DNA of 64,000 nucleotides from Phycomyces blakesleeanus NRRL 1555(-) (taxonomy: Eukaryota > Mucoromycota > Mucoromycetes > Mucorales > Phycomycetaceae), in the NCBI RefSeq assembly GCF_001638985.1, contig NW_017265142.1, positions 496,001 through 560,000 on the forward strand. Reading direction: 5' to 3'. Below the pieces are notes generated by a model. That model saw nothing but the letters and a program-made list of their open reading frames with translations. It was not told the origin of the DNA and searched no databases. The position numbers and the translations under genes are program-made. Each line of letters opens with the position of its first letter. Position 1 is the first letter of the stretch. Shown piece after piece: positions 36,759 to 48,659 of the stretch.

Positions 36759-37756
36759 ATAGCCTTTTTTTGTATGACAAATTATGTCCCAGTATTATAC
36801 ATATCTACCCACATACATACATCAGTATATTTATCTGAAAATTATCCCCCCTCCCCTCATCTTATTTCACTCAAGTGTGTGGCACATCTAACATAGAACC
36901 ACACAGCCCATTATTGTTTCACATTGTAAATTGTAAATCTAAATAAAGAAATATATATCCTAATACTTGCAAGTAATTGACGCTCGACAAGAAATTGGTA
37001 TGATACAATGAAAAGGGAGAGAGATAACAATATTTTCTTAATTCGGTTCAATTAATCGCAGCAAGATTTTATTGGTAATCGGATAAAGTGTTCTTCAGGC
37101 TATAAAGAAGAGTAAAATCAAAATTTATCAATATTTAGTATTAGTGTATTTGCTTGTATAGATCTTTTTATAAGCTCTGATTTATTATAAGTCTTTGAGG
37201 GAGTAAGATGGGAAATGCCTTTTATTATTTGTTTGAGGATTATGTGGGCTATATGATGCCTTTGGATTCTTTGTATGATTGTGCTATAGGGTGGAAGACG
37301 AATCTGTGGAGTCAATTTCAAGCTCTGAATAATGAATGATCCGTTTTTTTAGCAGTGTTGAGGATCAAATACGGATGAAAAAGGTTATAATAAAAATTTA
37401 ATAATAAGTGTTGATCGCAAATGATAAGTACTGTTCACCTAAAACCCAAAACAGCAGGAATGTTAGGACCTTAGATCTGATGGACTGATTACTGTTGTTC
37501 ACCCCAGTCCTCTTTTGCGACAGTTCAAAGAGTAGGACGTATTAAAAAGAAATGAAGTTGTGAGCAGTTTGTAAATCTAACATTTCTCAAACTATTTTTT
37601 GCGTTATTTTTTAACTTTATAGCATAAAATGGCAAAGTAATGTTTGACATTTATTTTAAGTTTCCTCACTGTTACTTTTCTGGCTATGGCTACTTTCCCC
37701 ACCTGACTGAACGAGCCTTAACAAGATGTCATTTCTACGTTTTTCGTTCAAAGGGG
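36759..37756. other. Intergenic spacer
   Basis: About 1 kb between the convergent C2H2 gene and the unknown gene at 37757. AT-rich, no exon or RNA gene seen. Confidence 0.55.
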
Positions 37757-39025
37757 TCACTTCTTCTCTTCTATCTCTTCTATCTCTTCTATCTCTTTTC
37801 GCCTATTATCTTTTCTGTCTTTTCTCTGCTCTCTTTTCTCTCTTTCCTCTACACTCTTTTCTTGCTCTTTCAATATCTCGATCATTTTATCGCGTATTTC
37901 AATATCCGTAAATTTCTGTTCAATCCCCTCCACGATCTTTCTCCTCTTCTCTGCTCGTTCTTCAGTAGTACCAATAGATGCCTCTTTAACGTCGCGCATG
38001 GCGGTTCTCGTTTCTTCCATTACTTCATCATACACTGAGCTGACAAGCTCCAAAATGGCACCATAGTGTTCAATATTGTTTGGTCGACCCTGGCTTGTTT
38101 TTACAGGGAGAGGTATGGCATCTGAACGTCTTGTTGGCGTAGGAAGGGTTATGACACGTGAACTTCTTGTGGTAGGCCTTTCCACTACCACTTTTCCTTC
38201 ATCAATGACCTTCAAAGGCCGAGAAGTCCCAAGGTACCCCCTAGTGATTCTTCCACTAGAAGACATACGTGTAATTGTCGCGCCCGATGTAGATGATCCA
38301 GATGAGATCATATATGTAATCGTGAATAATCCATCATTTATGGTGATCTGTCGCATTTCGTGATACCAAGGCATTCGGTACTGACTATTCTCACAATCAA
38401 TTTGAGCGTATACTCTATCTGATTCTTCCATAAAGTCTCTTTTCAGCAACTCGAATCTATTGCTACACATGTTGCTGTCCACGGCTGACCGAAAAACGGT
38501 CGACATATTAACAAACTCTGGATCTTCCTTCAAGGTCTTCAGGAGGTTATTCCAAAGGCGATTGACTTTTCTCTGGTTATTACTCGTAGATATAAACTTG
38601 TCATAGATACCAGTATCTAAGACCACTTTCAATAATAGTCCTGTTTATTCTGTACACCATATATTTTGGCTTGTATTTCCAGTTGAGCTTTGTATTTCAT
38701 TATCAGACTCTGATTCCCCTTCTTCCTCCAAATATTGGGCAGCTTCCTGAACTTCCACTTCGTCATTTCCGGCTGTCTCATGACCGGAAGGAATCAAATC
38801 TTCATTTGTCTCTAAGACAATATCAGGGCTTAATTGCCGGAGAGAAGAGCCATGTACACCATTCTGGGAAGGTTTACCAGGAATGATTTGGGGAGTATTG
38901 AATTTCATTGGGTAGCTAAGAGTAAAAGTATAAAACAAACAAGAACCTAAAAGAAATTGAGATGTCATTAAAATAAAGCGATTCTCACAGGTGGTGTCGA
39001 TAGCAACCAAACCGAAATACCACAT
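37757..39025 (-). pseudogene. Uncharacterised coding region interrupted by an in-frame stop
   Basis: Two open frames on minus share one reading frame and are separated only by TAA at 38645-38647: an N-terminal part of about 126 residues from 39025, and a C-terminal part of about 290 residues to 37757. The first has an acidic stretch (EEEGESESDNE). The second is soluble, with WNNLLKTLKEDPEFV, MPWYHEMRQITINDGLFTITYMISSG, and a long charged coiled coil ending EEIEEIEEKK. Near the 5' end a 42-bp GTGAGA...TTTAG segment could be an intron, in frame either way. I know no function. The central globular part, found between decayed transposons, may be transposon-derived. No intron of workable length removes the stop, so I call it a probable pseudogene. 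Confidence 0.45.
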
Positions 39026-40269
39026 TTGCTTATCAGATATATTTTACCTTTTTACTCTCTTGTGAAGATAAAAAGGGTGGGCGTGGCTGTTGAGGATCAT
39101 CGCTCGTCTAGGTGCAATAGTAGCAAAGGGAAAGTAATAAAGTGCACACGAGTATAGCAAGACTAAGAGGGAGTTGATGTCTTAATAGAGAAAGTTCAGT
39201 GAAGCATGGTATAAAACCCCTTTTACCTTGTTAAAGACGCTTTTCCAATTTTCTCATTCTGACAGCTGATTTTACCCTACACCCGTCTAGTAAATTAAGT
39301 ATACCACATCGATGTCTAGCAGATCATATCGAGGAACCTAATCGCGGACAGGTGTCTGCAAAAAGGATCTATGACAGAAAACACAGCTGGAAGGGTTTTT
39401 GAAGTCCAATGGCACATTGTTTACAGTATTATTGAAAACAAAAAAAAAATACTTAAGAAGCAGCACAGTTGAGCCTAGCCTGCAAGGAGGCTCATGAGAA
39501 CAAGAGACACACACATACACACACAATATTCAAGATGAACGCCCCAAGTTCATCTTTTTTTAAATATTACAATTCTTGATAATATGTCCTATGCTGTCTC
39601 AAAAGTGATAAATTGTGAGAAACCTTACGGACAGCCAGGGCAGTCTGAAAGTATAGATGCTCACGGAATGGCCAATCGATTGGAATATTTTCAATCGATT
39701 AAACTTTAAATCTCTTTTTGGTAACTTTTTTAAATACAAATTGGGTATTGTATATGTAACAATAAATCGTTGGCACGTAGGGTACTTGTAAGAGTCAATG
39801 TAACTTATTAAAATACTACTGCGAGGAGAGACGTTCAAGTTGAATAGTCTTTACGCCCGGGTCACTAGCTAGCACAGGTTCTATATCCTTAATGGAGGCG
39901 TGGTAACGAGGGACAGTAAACTACTTCAAGAGGATACGTTCTCGAGACAATAGATGTGCACTCCAATAGCTAGGATGAGTCAAATAATATTTAGTTGACT
40001 AGGCGTATGGGGATGAGAATCAGTTGTCAAAATAATAAAATGAAAAGTGTTTTAAACGAAGTAAAAAGAGATACTTTATTCATCTTCACTAAACTTCCTC
40101 TGTTATGGCCTTCTCTACCTCTTCCTCTCGCTCCTCCTATCTACACTTCACTCTCCTTTCTTCTCCGAGAAGAGGCGGGCGTCAACTACCACGCCCACCG
40201 TCTCAATACCTCGTATACAGCAGGGATAAAATCTGCAGAGGTTAGAAATAAAATACCATATATAGTAGT
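39026..40269. other. Spacer with possible LINE 3' debris
   Basis: No convincing gene. The part next to 40270 may continue the decayed retrotransposon, but no reverse-transcriptase motif (such as YADD) could be read on minus. Confidence 0.45.
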
Positions 40270-42056
40270 AAGCCTTTTATGTATGGAAGATGCATCTAAT
40301 CGATTGGCCACTCCGTGAGCATCTGATAGTCGATAAGGAAAAGTTGCGATGAAAAGTAGGCATAGGTCGGGCGTCAGGCAATGTAAAACGATCTACAGAG
40401 CGATTAGCAACAAAATGCAGTCATGGGCGTGACGCCAGGCCGACACGAGAGGCATTTGCATATGATGAATAATTAGAGTATCCTAGCATAATATATCGAG
40501 AGGGAAGGGAAGGGATAAGGTGAGGGGAAGATAGAAGAGATTTAAGAAAATCATATCGAGGACGATATGAAGCAGGGACATATAAAACACAAATACGAAA
40601 TGGAGTGAGCAAATTTGAACAGTGAACAACTGTGGCAGTAATACATTTTTTCTAGCTCTAGGTCCTAAAAGAGAATTATGACCAGAGTTCCCCTTCAGGT
40701 ACGGTGGTGAGCCGACCATGGCAGTAATACAACGTCCACAGGGAGAGAAAAGGGGATCAGTAAAAGACATGAAGGGAGAGAGGGAAACGAAACCACAGTG
40801 AGGGGATCATAGTAAGTCGGGTGCTTGAAATTTAAGATGAGACGTCTGTTGAGGAGCGTCTGTGTTGGCATGAGTTTCTTGAAGGGTAAGTATGTCTAAA
40901 GAGAGTGAACGAAGATATCTAATGGAGAGAGAGCGACTATCGGAGTTTCCGGACTTGACAAGTCCGCGGCAGTTCATGGTGGCTATATTAATCATAAATT
41001 AAGATTTATCGTCGTCTACTATCTCATCATCGGCTAGTCCATGCTGGAAGTCTTTGGTGCCATCGTCGCTACATCTTGTGAGGCGGTCAACTTCTCGGTC
41101 GGTTCCTTGAGAGCCTCAACGGGGGTAGTCTTGGGTGGTTGAGCGCGGGATTCCAGTTTCGCCGTTACCTTGCGGGTTTTCTTGAAGGAGCTGACATCCA
41201 CTGGTGGTGCTTTAGGGTGGACAGGTTGCAAGTGATCAGTCTGGTCGCAAGTGAAGCATCGTCGGGAGTCTTTGGGGTGTTCTGGGTAGTTTTCAATATC
41301 ATGTCCCATATCCTTACAATAGTTACAGTGGTGCCCCATCTGTTTCCAGGTACCTAAAAAGCACAAGCCACCATTGTACGGGATCTTGTATGAGAGTTTT
41401 GCAAGGGTGAGGTCGGGGCGGAGAGGTCGTTCAAGGTAAGCAAAACCGGATCCATCGAAGAAACCAGATCTGAGGTGCAAACCGACTTCGCGGACAGTGC
41501 CATACGCGGCCAAGGCTGTTTTGATAGTCTCTTCGAGCAGAGGGCGAGGAAGGAAGGGAAGCTGAGTGAGAGATATACGCAAGATTGTTGTGCCTGGGGC
41601 AATACCCATAGAGGGGAAGTACGTCTGATCCCCTACTGGGAAGCCTTTGGTGCAGATGTCAGTACAGATGGCGGAACTGGTGAGATGCATTTCGTGGATG
41701 AGCGGTTTTTTTTTGGGGAATGACACTCCCAAGGTACATTATTTAGGAATGTTGGCTTTTAGAGAAGTCCAAAATTCATAGGCAAGGGTGGGTGCAGTGG
41801 GCGGTGTGAAGAAAAATGAGTGAGGGGATGTACTTTCGCGCCAGACGCGATTCGAAGATGTCGACAAGTTCGAGAATAAGACAACAGGTACTTGAACATG
41901 TTTGTTAGGTGCTATGGCCGCGTCGATATATGACATAGTGATTTGGTTGGGAGAAGGTGGTGAGGTTGAGGTATGGGTTTGACTTAGTGTTGTGGTGGAC
42001 CCATTAGACGGGTCTAATACTTTAGCGGGAAGAGCCATGTACCTCTTTATATATAC
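40270..42056 (-). mobile_element. Damaged non-LTR (LINE) retrotransposon: ORF1 plus partial endonuclease
   Basis: On minus, ORF1 starts at ATG 42038 and runs to 41034 with an in-frame TAA at 41739-41741. Its C-terminal part carries two zinc-knuckle relics: CNYCKDMGHDIENY (final Cys now Tyr) and CFTCDQTDHLQPVH (final Cys now His), followed by a basic Pro-rich tail. ORF2 begins at about 40995 (INIATMNCRGL...LTLQETH), the N-terminus of an APE-type endonuclease. It then breaks into frames with recognisable pieces (CVLYVPASYRPR, MLGYSNYSSYA in place of LLGDFN). No reverse transcriptase follows. The ORF1-ORF2 order is that of L1/Tad-like LINEs. The element is dead and lacks its 3' half. Confidence 0.75.
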
Positions 42057-42192
42057 ATTTTAGTTGAATTTACAGCCGATACTCTTTTATATTAAAAGTG
42101 CGCTGTAAAGTCCGTCTTTCAGGCCTGCAAAAAACAAAAGGAAGGGCCTAGCAAGCCACTTGATTTCGGTCGTATTTCGCCCTGGTTCCAAA

Positions 42193-42877
42193 ATGGTAAG
42201 CATTAGCTTAATGTACAATGTATTCTCTTGTGAACAAAGACTTGGAAGATATTTCCTACTCCATGAAGTTGCGGAGAGACCTTTTAGAGACCTCAGATCT
42301 ATTAGAATGCCTTTTTTCTTTCTTTCTTCTTTTCTTCCTTTCAGTGACATGAACACACACAGAAGAAGAAGAAGCAGAAATAGAAACAGAGAGGCAGACC
42401 GTCAAATTAAAAAAAAAAAGAGAAATAACCGTTAAATAACCTATATTTTAACAATATGCTGGCTTCTTCTTCTATTTGTGTGTAGTCTGGCCGTTTAATC
42501 GCACAAATCATTGTTTCTGTCGGTACAGTCGTGGGACGTGCTTTTATTGCAGCTTACAAGCAGGCAGCAGCCAGTAAGTAGGATTAGGAATAATGGCCAT
42601 TGCGAATTGAATCGCTAGTCTCTTTTAAATTGGAATTATGTGATACATTTGAAAGAATAAAAAAAAGGAGCAATTCAGAGAACTTGACATTCTTGATTCT
42701 ATAGATGCTGCTAATGGTGGTGGACCTGTAGCTGCTGCTCGCGGAGGTGCTAAGGAAGGTGCTGTCGATGCACTGACTCGCAAGACTGGCTTATCCATTG
42801 AAGAAGCCTGTCAGATCCTCAATGTTACAAAGGATGCGGATATTGCTCAGCTCACAAAGGTGAATATACATGCATAA

Positions 42878-42908
<31 letters not shown>

Positions 42909-43176
42909 CGATTGGATTATTGTGAATGAAACACTTGGTATCAATGGGTTTTGTTATTCTTCAATTGTATTCTTATGGTTACGATTATTCTTTATGTAGA
43001 ACTATGACCATTTGTTCAAGGTGAATGATTCAGCGGCTGGTGGATCATTTTACTTGCAGTCAAAGGTTGTTAGAGCTAAAGAACGTTTGGATATGGAACG
43101 GGCGGAAGAGCTGAAGAAGACTGAGAAACCTCAAGAACCCCCTGCCTCATCTGACACTCCTACTGGAACAGCATAA
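42193..43176 (+). CDS. PAM16: Mitochondrial import motor subunit PAM16/TIM16
   Basis: Four exons: 42193-42195 (the start codon alone), 42486-42573, 42705-42859 and 43000-43176, giving 140 aa. The N-terminus [27 protein letters not shown] is the membrane-proximal helix of the family. Residues [13 protein letters not shown]...[13 protein letters not shown] form the degenerate J-domain, in which the HPD triad is missing as expected. PAM16 pairs with PAM18 on the matrix side of the TIM23 channel and restrains its stimulation of mtHsp70. The C-terminal tail is Glu/Lys/Pro-rich. The single-codon first exon is inferred: ATG|GTAAGC is the only start that joins TCTGGCCG in frame through the GTGTAG acceptor, because the nearer ATG at about 42456 hits a stop. 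Confidence 0.92.
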
Positions 43177-43938
43177 AAAAAGATAACACGAAGAAGGGTA
43201 TCCAACTTTTTGCTCATTTTCTTTAGACCTTTATTTTCCTCCCCTCTCCTCATGCGTGTTATTTACACGTACACGTACACCCACCCCCATGTACATGTAC
43301 ATGTACATGTACAAAAAATGTTTATACTCTAGATATTTTCTCTTTTTCTTTTTTCTTTTAAAAAAACACTGGTCACTAAAAGGAATAGATGTAAAGACTT
43401 TCTTTTTTGAGGCTGTCACCAAATATCAAGAAGTAGAATAAGGTAGAAATAGAGAGAGAGAGAGAAAAACAAAGTGTAGTTCAATTATGATAAGGCATGC
43501 TATACTGAATAGAAAATAGTCTTGCTTGGGAAATCGAAATACAGCAGTAAGACCAAACACAATTGCTATCACTAGCACGATTAGTGAAGAACGGTGAATT
43601 ATCAGTCATATACTCCAAAAGAAAAAACGTAATTAAACTACCATTTTTTTCTTTAAGAAATGCATGCTGTACTATTTTAAACTATTCGCTTCTGAAACCC
43701 TTTATAGTATCTTTTTTTTTCGTTATTGTGAAGAGAGAGAGAAAAATCAAAAAGTTGTGCACGTCTAGTTCATTTCTTTCTGATTTTCCAGAATGCATAT
43801 AAACAGTCACTTTGACTGGTTTCCCGTTGTCGTTGTACAGACTATAAAATATGAGGAGAGAGAGTAGGTGTGTGTGTATTAGTGTGTAGATAGAGTGGCG
43901 CACCAAACCCACAACTTCACTTTAAAGATACAGTAGAT
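43177..43938. other. Spacer between PAM16 and SNAPC1-like genes
   Basis: About 760 bp. Contains a TGTACA/ACGTAC alternating stretch (43268-43312) and purine tracts. No exon was identified; small frames at 43563-43802 look like chance. Confidence 0.55.
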
Positions 43939-45259
43939 ATGGCCGGTGCGAAAAAAAATTCGTGCTATCCGAATTCGACATTAGATTTTGCCGATCTACT
44001 TCCAATCAGCAATCGACAAAAAGGAGTATACCGCAGCGCTATATTCCACGATGTTGATCTTCTCTTGACCTCATTCGTTAGTGTAAGTTAAAATATTCCG
44101 GAATGTAATAGTAATAATACAAAAGGACAAAAAGCCACTATTTTTTTTATGCCTTGACTAAAATAGTTATTTTTACCAGAAAGACGAACATACATACAGT
44201 TCCTTCAACAAAGTATGGAATGAACTTGAATTTGTATATGTACATTTTGGGTGCCTTTCCCAAGACTTCCACCCAGATTTTATGCATGTATTTTTTGATG
44301 CTATCCTTAGTAAGTACGCAAATAGCCAAGTGCTTGATACAAAGAAATGAAGGCTAATTTTCAGACAATGATAATTTAGGATATGCCAATAGTAATGTAA
44401 CTGTTGTGCGTGTAGGTGTAATTTATGCACTCTACTTTATGTACCATTCTCAGCCTGAAGTGTGGGAGAAAATCCATATACGTGTTACCCCAGGTAATGC
44501 CTTTACAACACTTGATAGTCGAAACAAAACAACTGATAGATTCAACATAATATATGGATATATAGAAGAATGGAAAACGATGTTTGATTTTTATATATAC
44601 TGCTGTCATGAGAAAATATTTCTTGAATCAGTCTTTGTGTTTAAACGGTTACGGGAAGAAAAGGCTTTTCATTTTACAATTACCACCACTATTAAAGGAT
44701 CTAATTACTTGGAACAAAAAGAGGCGGAAACCCCCAACAAGTAAATTGAGACACTTGTAAAGATAGACGTATAGGTACTTACGCATATCTTTAGTTTATT
44801 AGACCGCTTACGGAACTTTAAGCAACAGCGGATAGAATGTGATGCAGTAAGTTGATTGTTTAATTTATTTTGCTAGTCTGTGTATGTGGGATACTGTAGA
44901 TATGTCTATAATAATCTCAAACTACACATACTAAGCTTTAATGACATAATCGTAATCATACTCTTAATTAATAGGCAGGTATCAATTCTAATGAACACGC
45001 CACAAAGTTTAAGGCTTTAGCGGGAAAATTCAAGCGTGCCAAAGAAGCCACTCTCAGGACGCCACAAGCAACAATTGCCATTAAAGAGCTTCTTGAAAAA
45101 CGTGCTAATATTAAAGAAAGCAATTCTCGCCTACTCCAGAGTGCACTGACATCAAGTGCACTGGCAATTGACGATAATGCATTTCTTGAACAACTTGATA
45201 CGCCAACTACCAAGCTGTGGAAAGAAAGAGAAAGTCGGTTACGAGATTCCTGGATATAA
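43939..45259 (+). CDS. snRNA-activating protein complex subunit 1-like (SNAPC1)
   Basis: Six exons (43939-44082, 44180-44309, 44380-44493, 44566-44740, 44795-44846, 44975-45259) give 299 aa. The core FADLLPI...FNKVWNELEFVYVHFG...YANSNVTVVRVGVIYALYFMYHSQPEVWEKIHIRVTPEEWKTMF...VFVFKRLREEKAFHFT lines up segment by segment with the SNAPC1 N-terminal domain of animals (RVGALYLLYGLYNTQ, IRVALKDW, FRKLRLDRAFHFT). SNAPc binds the proximal sequence element of snRNA genes and recruits Pol II or Pol III. The C-terminal half is helical and charged. The intron 44494-44565 is in an open frame, but removing it gives the family alignment RVTPEEW. I am confident of the family; the two small C-terminal exons are assigned by frame. 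Confidence 0.87.
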
Positions 45260-46105
45260 AAATATATTACCAACCTTTATTTTAAGAAATTCCTTTTAAT
45301 ATACATGTATATAGATAGGCAAAAGATGCACGTATTACTAGCTTTTGTTATTACGTTCATTTAGAAATAAATAAGTCATTTAGTTAGAGTTTTGGAGAAT
45401 TATTATTATATAAGCTGTACTATGGCGGTCACCCCTTTGCTTTGCCTTGGTTCTTTTTTTTTTTACTTTACTTTAAAAATATAGTACAAATAATAAAGCT
45501 CATTTGTGCGCAACAAACCCTGTGATTGCGTATGTATAATAAGACCAGGCATATTTGATGTAACCAAAGAAATTGATGATCCAAGTGCATTATCTTTTAT
45601 AGCTAGAAATACAAAGGTAATAAATGCATTCTTTGGTTTCACTGATTAATATTTGGGTTATTCTTGAAAAAGATATAAAAAGAAGAAGAAAGAAGTTTAT
45701 ACGTAATTTACACGTTGTTTTTAGGGTTGTATCAAATAAGATTAAACAAGGTACTGAGCATTGAAAGAGATATAAAACACAGGATGTCTAATGATGCCAA
45801 TGTGGGCAATAATATAGTCATTTGTGTGTGCACGCCAAAATTAAAATATTCTTTTTTTTTTAAAGAAAAAACAAGGTTGTATAAATACGTATATTCTCAT
45901 ATGACCCCATCTCATCTCATTGTAACACCGTGAAACAAGTTGTTTGAAAAAAAAAAAGAGAGAGAAAGAAGGAGAACCCATAGGTATCATAGGTATATGA
46001 AGCAAATAGAAGAAAAGAAATTGGGCTGTGGAACAAAAAAAAGAAAGGGCATAACTAGATGAGTATGTGTATGTGTGTATGTGTGTGTGTATGTGTGAGT
46101 GTCAT
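45260..46105. other. Spacer with a possible exon remnant
   Basis: Mostly AT-rich. At 45542-45616 a short plus-strand stretch reads RPGIFDVTKEIDDPSALSFI and ends at AAG|GTAATA, which looks like a real exon. No convincing partner exons were found, so it is probably debris. Confidence 0.4.
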
Positions 46106-47197
46106 TCAAATGCCATTAAAGACCAACAAGTTAGGGGTATCACTAGGTATCTTGGTCAGGACATCACGGCTACTGAGCTCAATAATCATGTCCTTGACTT
46201 GCTTTGGCGTCAGAATTTTGTCAGAGACACTCAAAATATAAGCAGACAGACCGGCCACATGGGGAGAAGCCATAGATGTGCCTGAGATAGTGTTAGTGGC
46301 GTACTTGCTACCCTTCCACACCGACAAAATGTTCATGCCAGGAGCAAATACATCAACGCATTTGCCAAAGTTAGAAAAGTAGGCACGCTCGTCCTTAATA
46401 TTGGAAGCGCCGACAGTGATAGCCAACTCAGCTCGAGCAGGGGAGTAGTCGCATGCATCTCGATTGTCATTGCCTGCAGCAACTACAAAGACCATGCCGG
46501 CTTCAACAGCCTAGATTGATTCCACAAATAGAGAGAAAGAAATAAAGAAAGAAAGAGAGGGGGTGGGGGATGCAAAAACAGCAAAAGTAAGTATATGATA
46601 CAAAGATTGTTGGAAACCACAAGACTTACACCATCAACGACCATGTCAAGACCACGACTCTTGCCTCCACCAAGACTCATGTTTGCAACAGAGCCTTTGT
46701 ATGGCTTTCCGGCTGCCTTTGCTTCCGCAGCATCTTTCTCGTGTTGTTGTGTGGCCCAGTCGACACCGGCAATCACATCAGCCATTGATCCAGATCCATT
46801 GGACCTCAAGACTTTGACTGCCACAGGCAGAGCTTGCTTGGCCACACCATAGCGTTTTCCACCAATTGTGCCTGCGCAGTGAGAACCGTGGCCGTTACCA
46901 TCGACATCTTCATCGTCAGCGGGCATAGTCTTTCCCCACGTTGCACGGCCTTCAAAGTCAACATGTTCGGTGTTGATGCCAGTATCAATTACATAAACTT
47001 TAATATCTTTGCCAGCCTCGGTTTGGTAGTCATATTTGTTATAACTTCTCAAGTCCAATGGCCGACGATGGGAAATACGGGCAAGTCCCCAAGGTGCATT
47101 GCGCTGCAACTCAGTGGCATATACCCGTGAATCTTTTTCTACAAAAGATACCTTTTAATTCCCAATGAATTAAAGAATTAGAACAAGTATTAATATG

Positions 47198-47243
<46 letters not shown>

Positions 47244-47614
47244 AAAGACAGTGGTGGTTGTAATATACTTACATCATTCGATTGGCGAATTTGCTGAAGG
47301 ACAGCGTCACTAAACTTTCCAGAATATCCTTTAAAGTACTGTGTATCATATATATGATCGATTCTGACCCTATGGTCTATCCAGGCAGTGTCTTGCGAGA
47401 CCTTGGCTTGGATCCAGGTATTGTGTTTTTCAATCTGCTGCGGATGGAGATGAGGCTTGAGAGCAATGATGTATTGACCACCCAATGTCTCTGCATCGTC
47501 TGAAGTGTAGAGTGGGGCAAGTTTGCCTTCAGAGAAACGAATAGGCTGAATAACTGGTACTGCGGTAACATAGCCTGTAAGCAAAAGTGCGGCTGTCAAA
47601 AGAGTGATCTTCAT
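46106..47614 (-). CDS. Secreted subtilisin-like serine protease (proteinase K type, S8A)
   Basis: Three exons on minus (47614-47273, 47151-46630, 46510-46106) give 422 aa. A signal peptide (MKITLLTAALLLTGYVTA) is followed by an inhibitor-I9 propeptide (about 47-125; GGQYIIALKPH). The peptidase domain has the full triad: D170 (VYVIDTGIN), H202 (GNGHGSHCAGT) and S367 (GTSMASPHVAG), plus oxyanion-hole Asn in AAGNDN. It is a classical secreted fungal endoprotease, matured by autocleavage after the ER. The TATA box (47773-47780) lies about 160 bp upstream. It is divergent from the XRCC2-like gene. I chose ATG 47614 because it gives a perfect signal peptide; the open frame upstream is low-complexity leader. 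Confidence 0.95.
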
Positions 47615-48001
47615 TGTATGGGGGAGAGTCAGTAAGTGAGTATGAAAGTGGAACAAAAGGAGGTGAATAAATAGAATAAATATATATATAAAAAAATAAA
47701 ATAAAAAAAGAGGCTGAAATGATTTGTAGTTTTGCTGTTCAATTGTTTGGCTTTGGTGTCTCACAAAAAGCCTTTATAAAGAGCACCTGTAGACGAAACA
47801 GATGTCGTGTGACGGAAGCATCTTTCTAAAAACAGTGTAATCGGAAACAGTCAAATATATATATATAAATAAATAAATTTGCACCCACAAGCACACCCAC
47901 ACCCACACGCATACGCACACGCACACGCACACGCACACGTACACGTACACGCACAAAGTCTTGTCAAAAGCCTATAGCTCATTTAATAAAAACAAATATA
48001 A
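47615..48001. promoter_or_regulatory. Bidirectional promoter region, protease / XRCC2-like gene
   Basis: 387-bp spacer between divergent start codons. It contains the protease TATA box (47773-47780) and a GT/CA-rich tract (47884-47955) that may act as a boundary or as open chromatin. Confidence 0.5.
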
Positions 48002-48659
48002 ATGTCATTCCTGTGGAAATACATCAACAAAATCCCTCATCAGTCTGCTCTTCAAGTGAGTTTTGTCAATTTATATAATTTCAATTGTTAATAGATCGCC
48101 CCTACACACATACACACACATGCATACAAAGTTGCGGACTAGGTCATTTGAAAAAGAACTTGTAGATCTGCCCGAAGAAGCACGATCTATTATTGATAAT
48201 GTACAGTTACATTGGGGAGATTGCATTGAGTTTGTTGGTGCTCCTGGTACAGGAAAGAGTCCAAGGATGATTAAGCTTGCACAGCTGGTGGCATCAGATT
48301 CCTCTCAAGTGGTTTTTGTTGATTTCGATTGTCGTATTCATCTCCAACCATTTGAAAATCAATATCTCTATCAACCTCAAGATGAAGCAGAACGATATGG
48401 GGTCATATTGGGTCTCCGTCGGTGGTTGAGTGAGAATACAGATAGTGTAGTGGGTTGGGTTTTTGTGGATGGATGGTTGGACCAGGAACTGAAGAGGGAG
48501 TTAGTTTCATGTCAAGCGATGTGGGGCTTTATCTTGGTGACATCACGACAACATACCCAGATTGGTTCGCGTGTAAGCACAGACTCGAGTGTAAGCACTG
48601 TACGGCGTCATAATCAGCGTAATCAGTGCCATTCTATTGTGTGTTTACAGATGGCTTGA
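48002..48659 (+). CDS. RecA-fold recombination protein, XRCC2-like
   Basis: Two exons, 48002-48055 and 48132-48659, give 193 aa. Walker A is GAPGTGKS, preceded by WGDCIEFVG and followed by VVFVDFDCRI, as in XRCC2 (GDILEFHGPEGTGK...VLFIDTDYHF). The Walker-B-like strand is VVGWVFVDGWL, and then a helix/strand FILVTSRQ ends the core. XRCC2 is a RAD51 paralogue acting with RAD51D in homologous recombination. The protein is shorter than human XRCC2 (280 aa) and stops after the core. A possible additional intron (GTAAGC 48574 to TTTACAG 48650) stays in frame and ends at the same stop. A different RAD51-paralogue assignment, or a KaiC/RecA-like ATPase, is possible. Confidence 0.65.

Noticed and set aside
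44494..44565. Keeping this open stretch as coding in the SNAPC1-like gene
   Set aside because: Although open, it inserts 24 residues into the conserved IRV-x-x-x-x-W segment. GTAATG...ATATAG splicing gives RVTPEEW, which matches the family.
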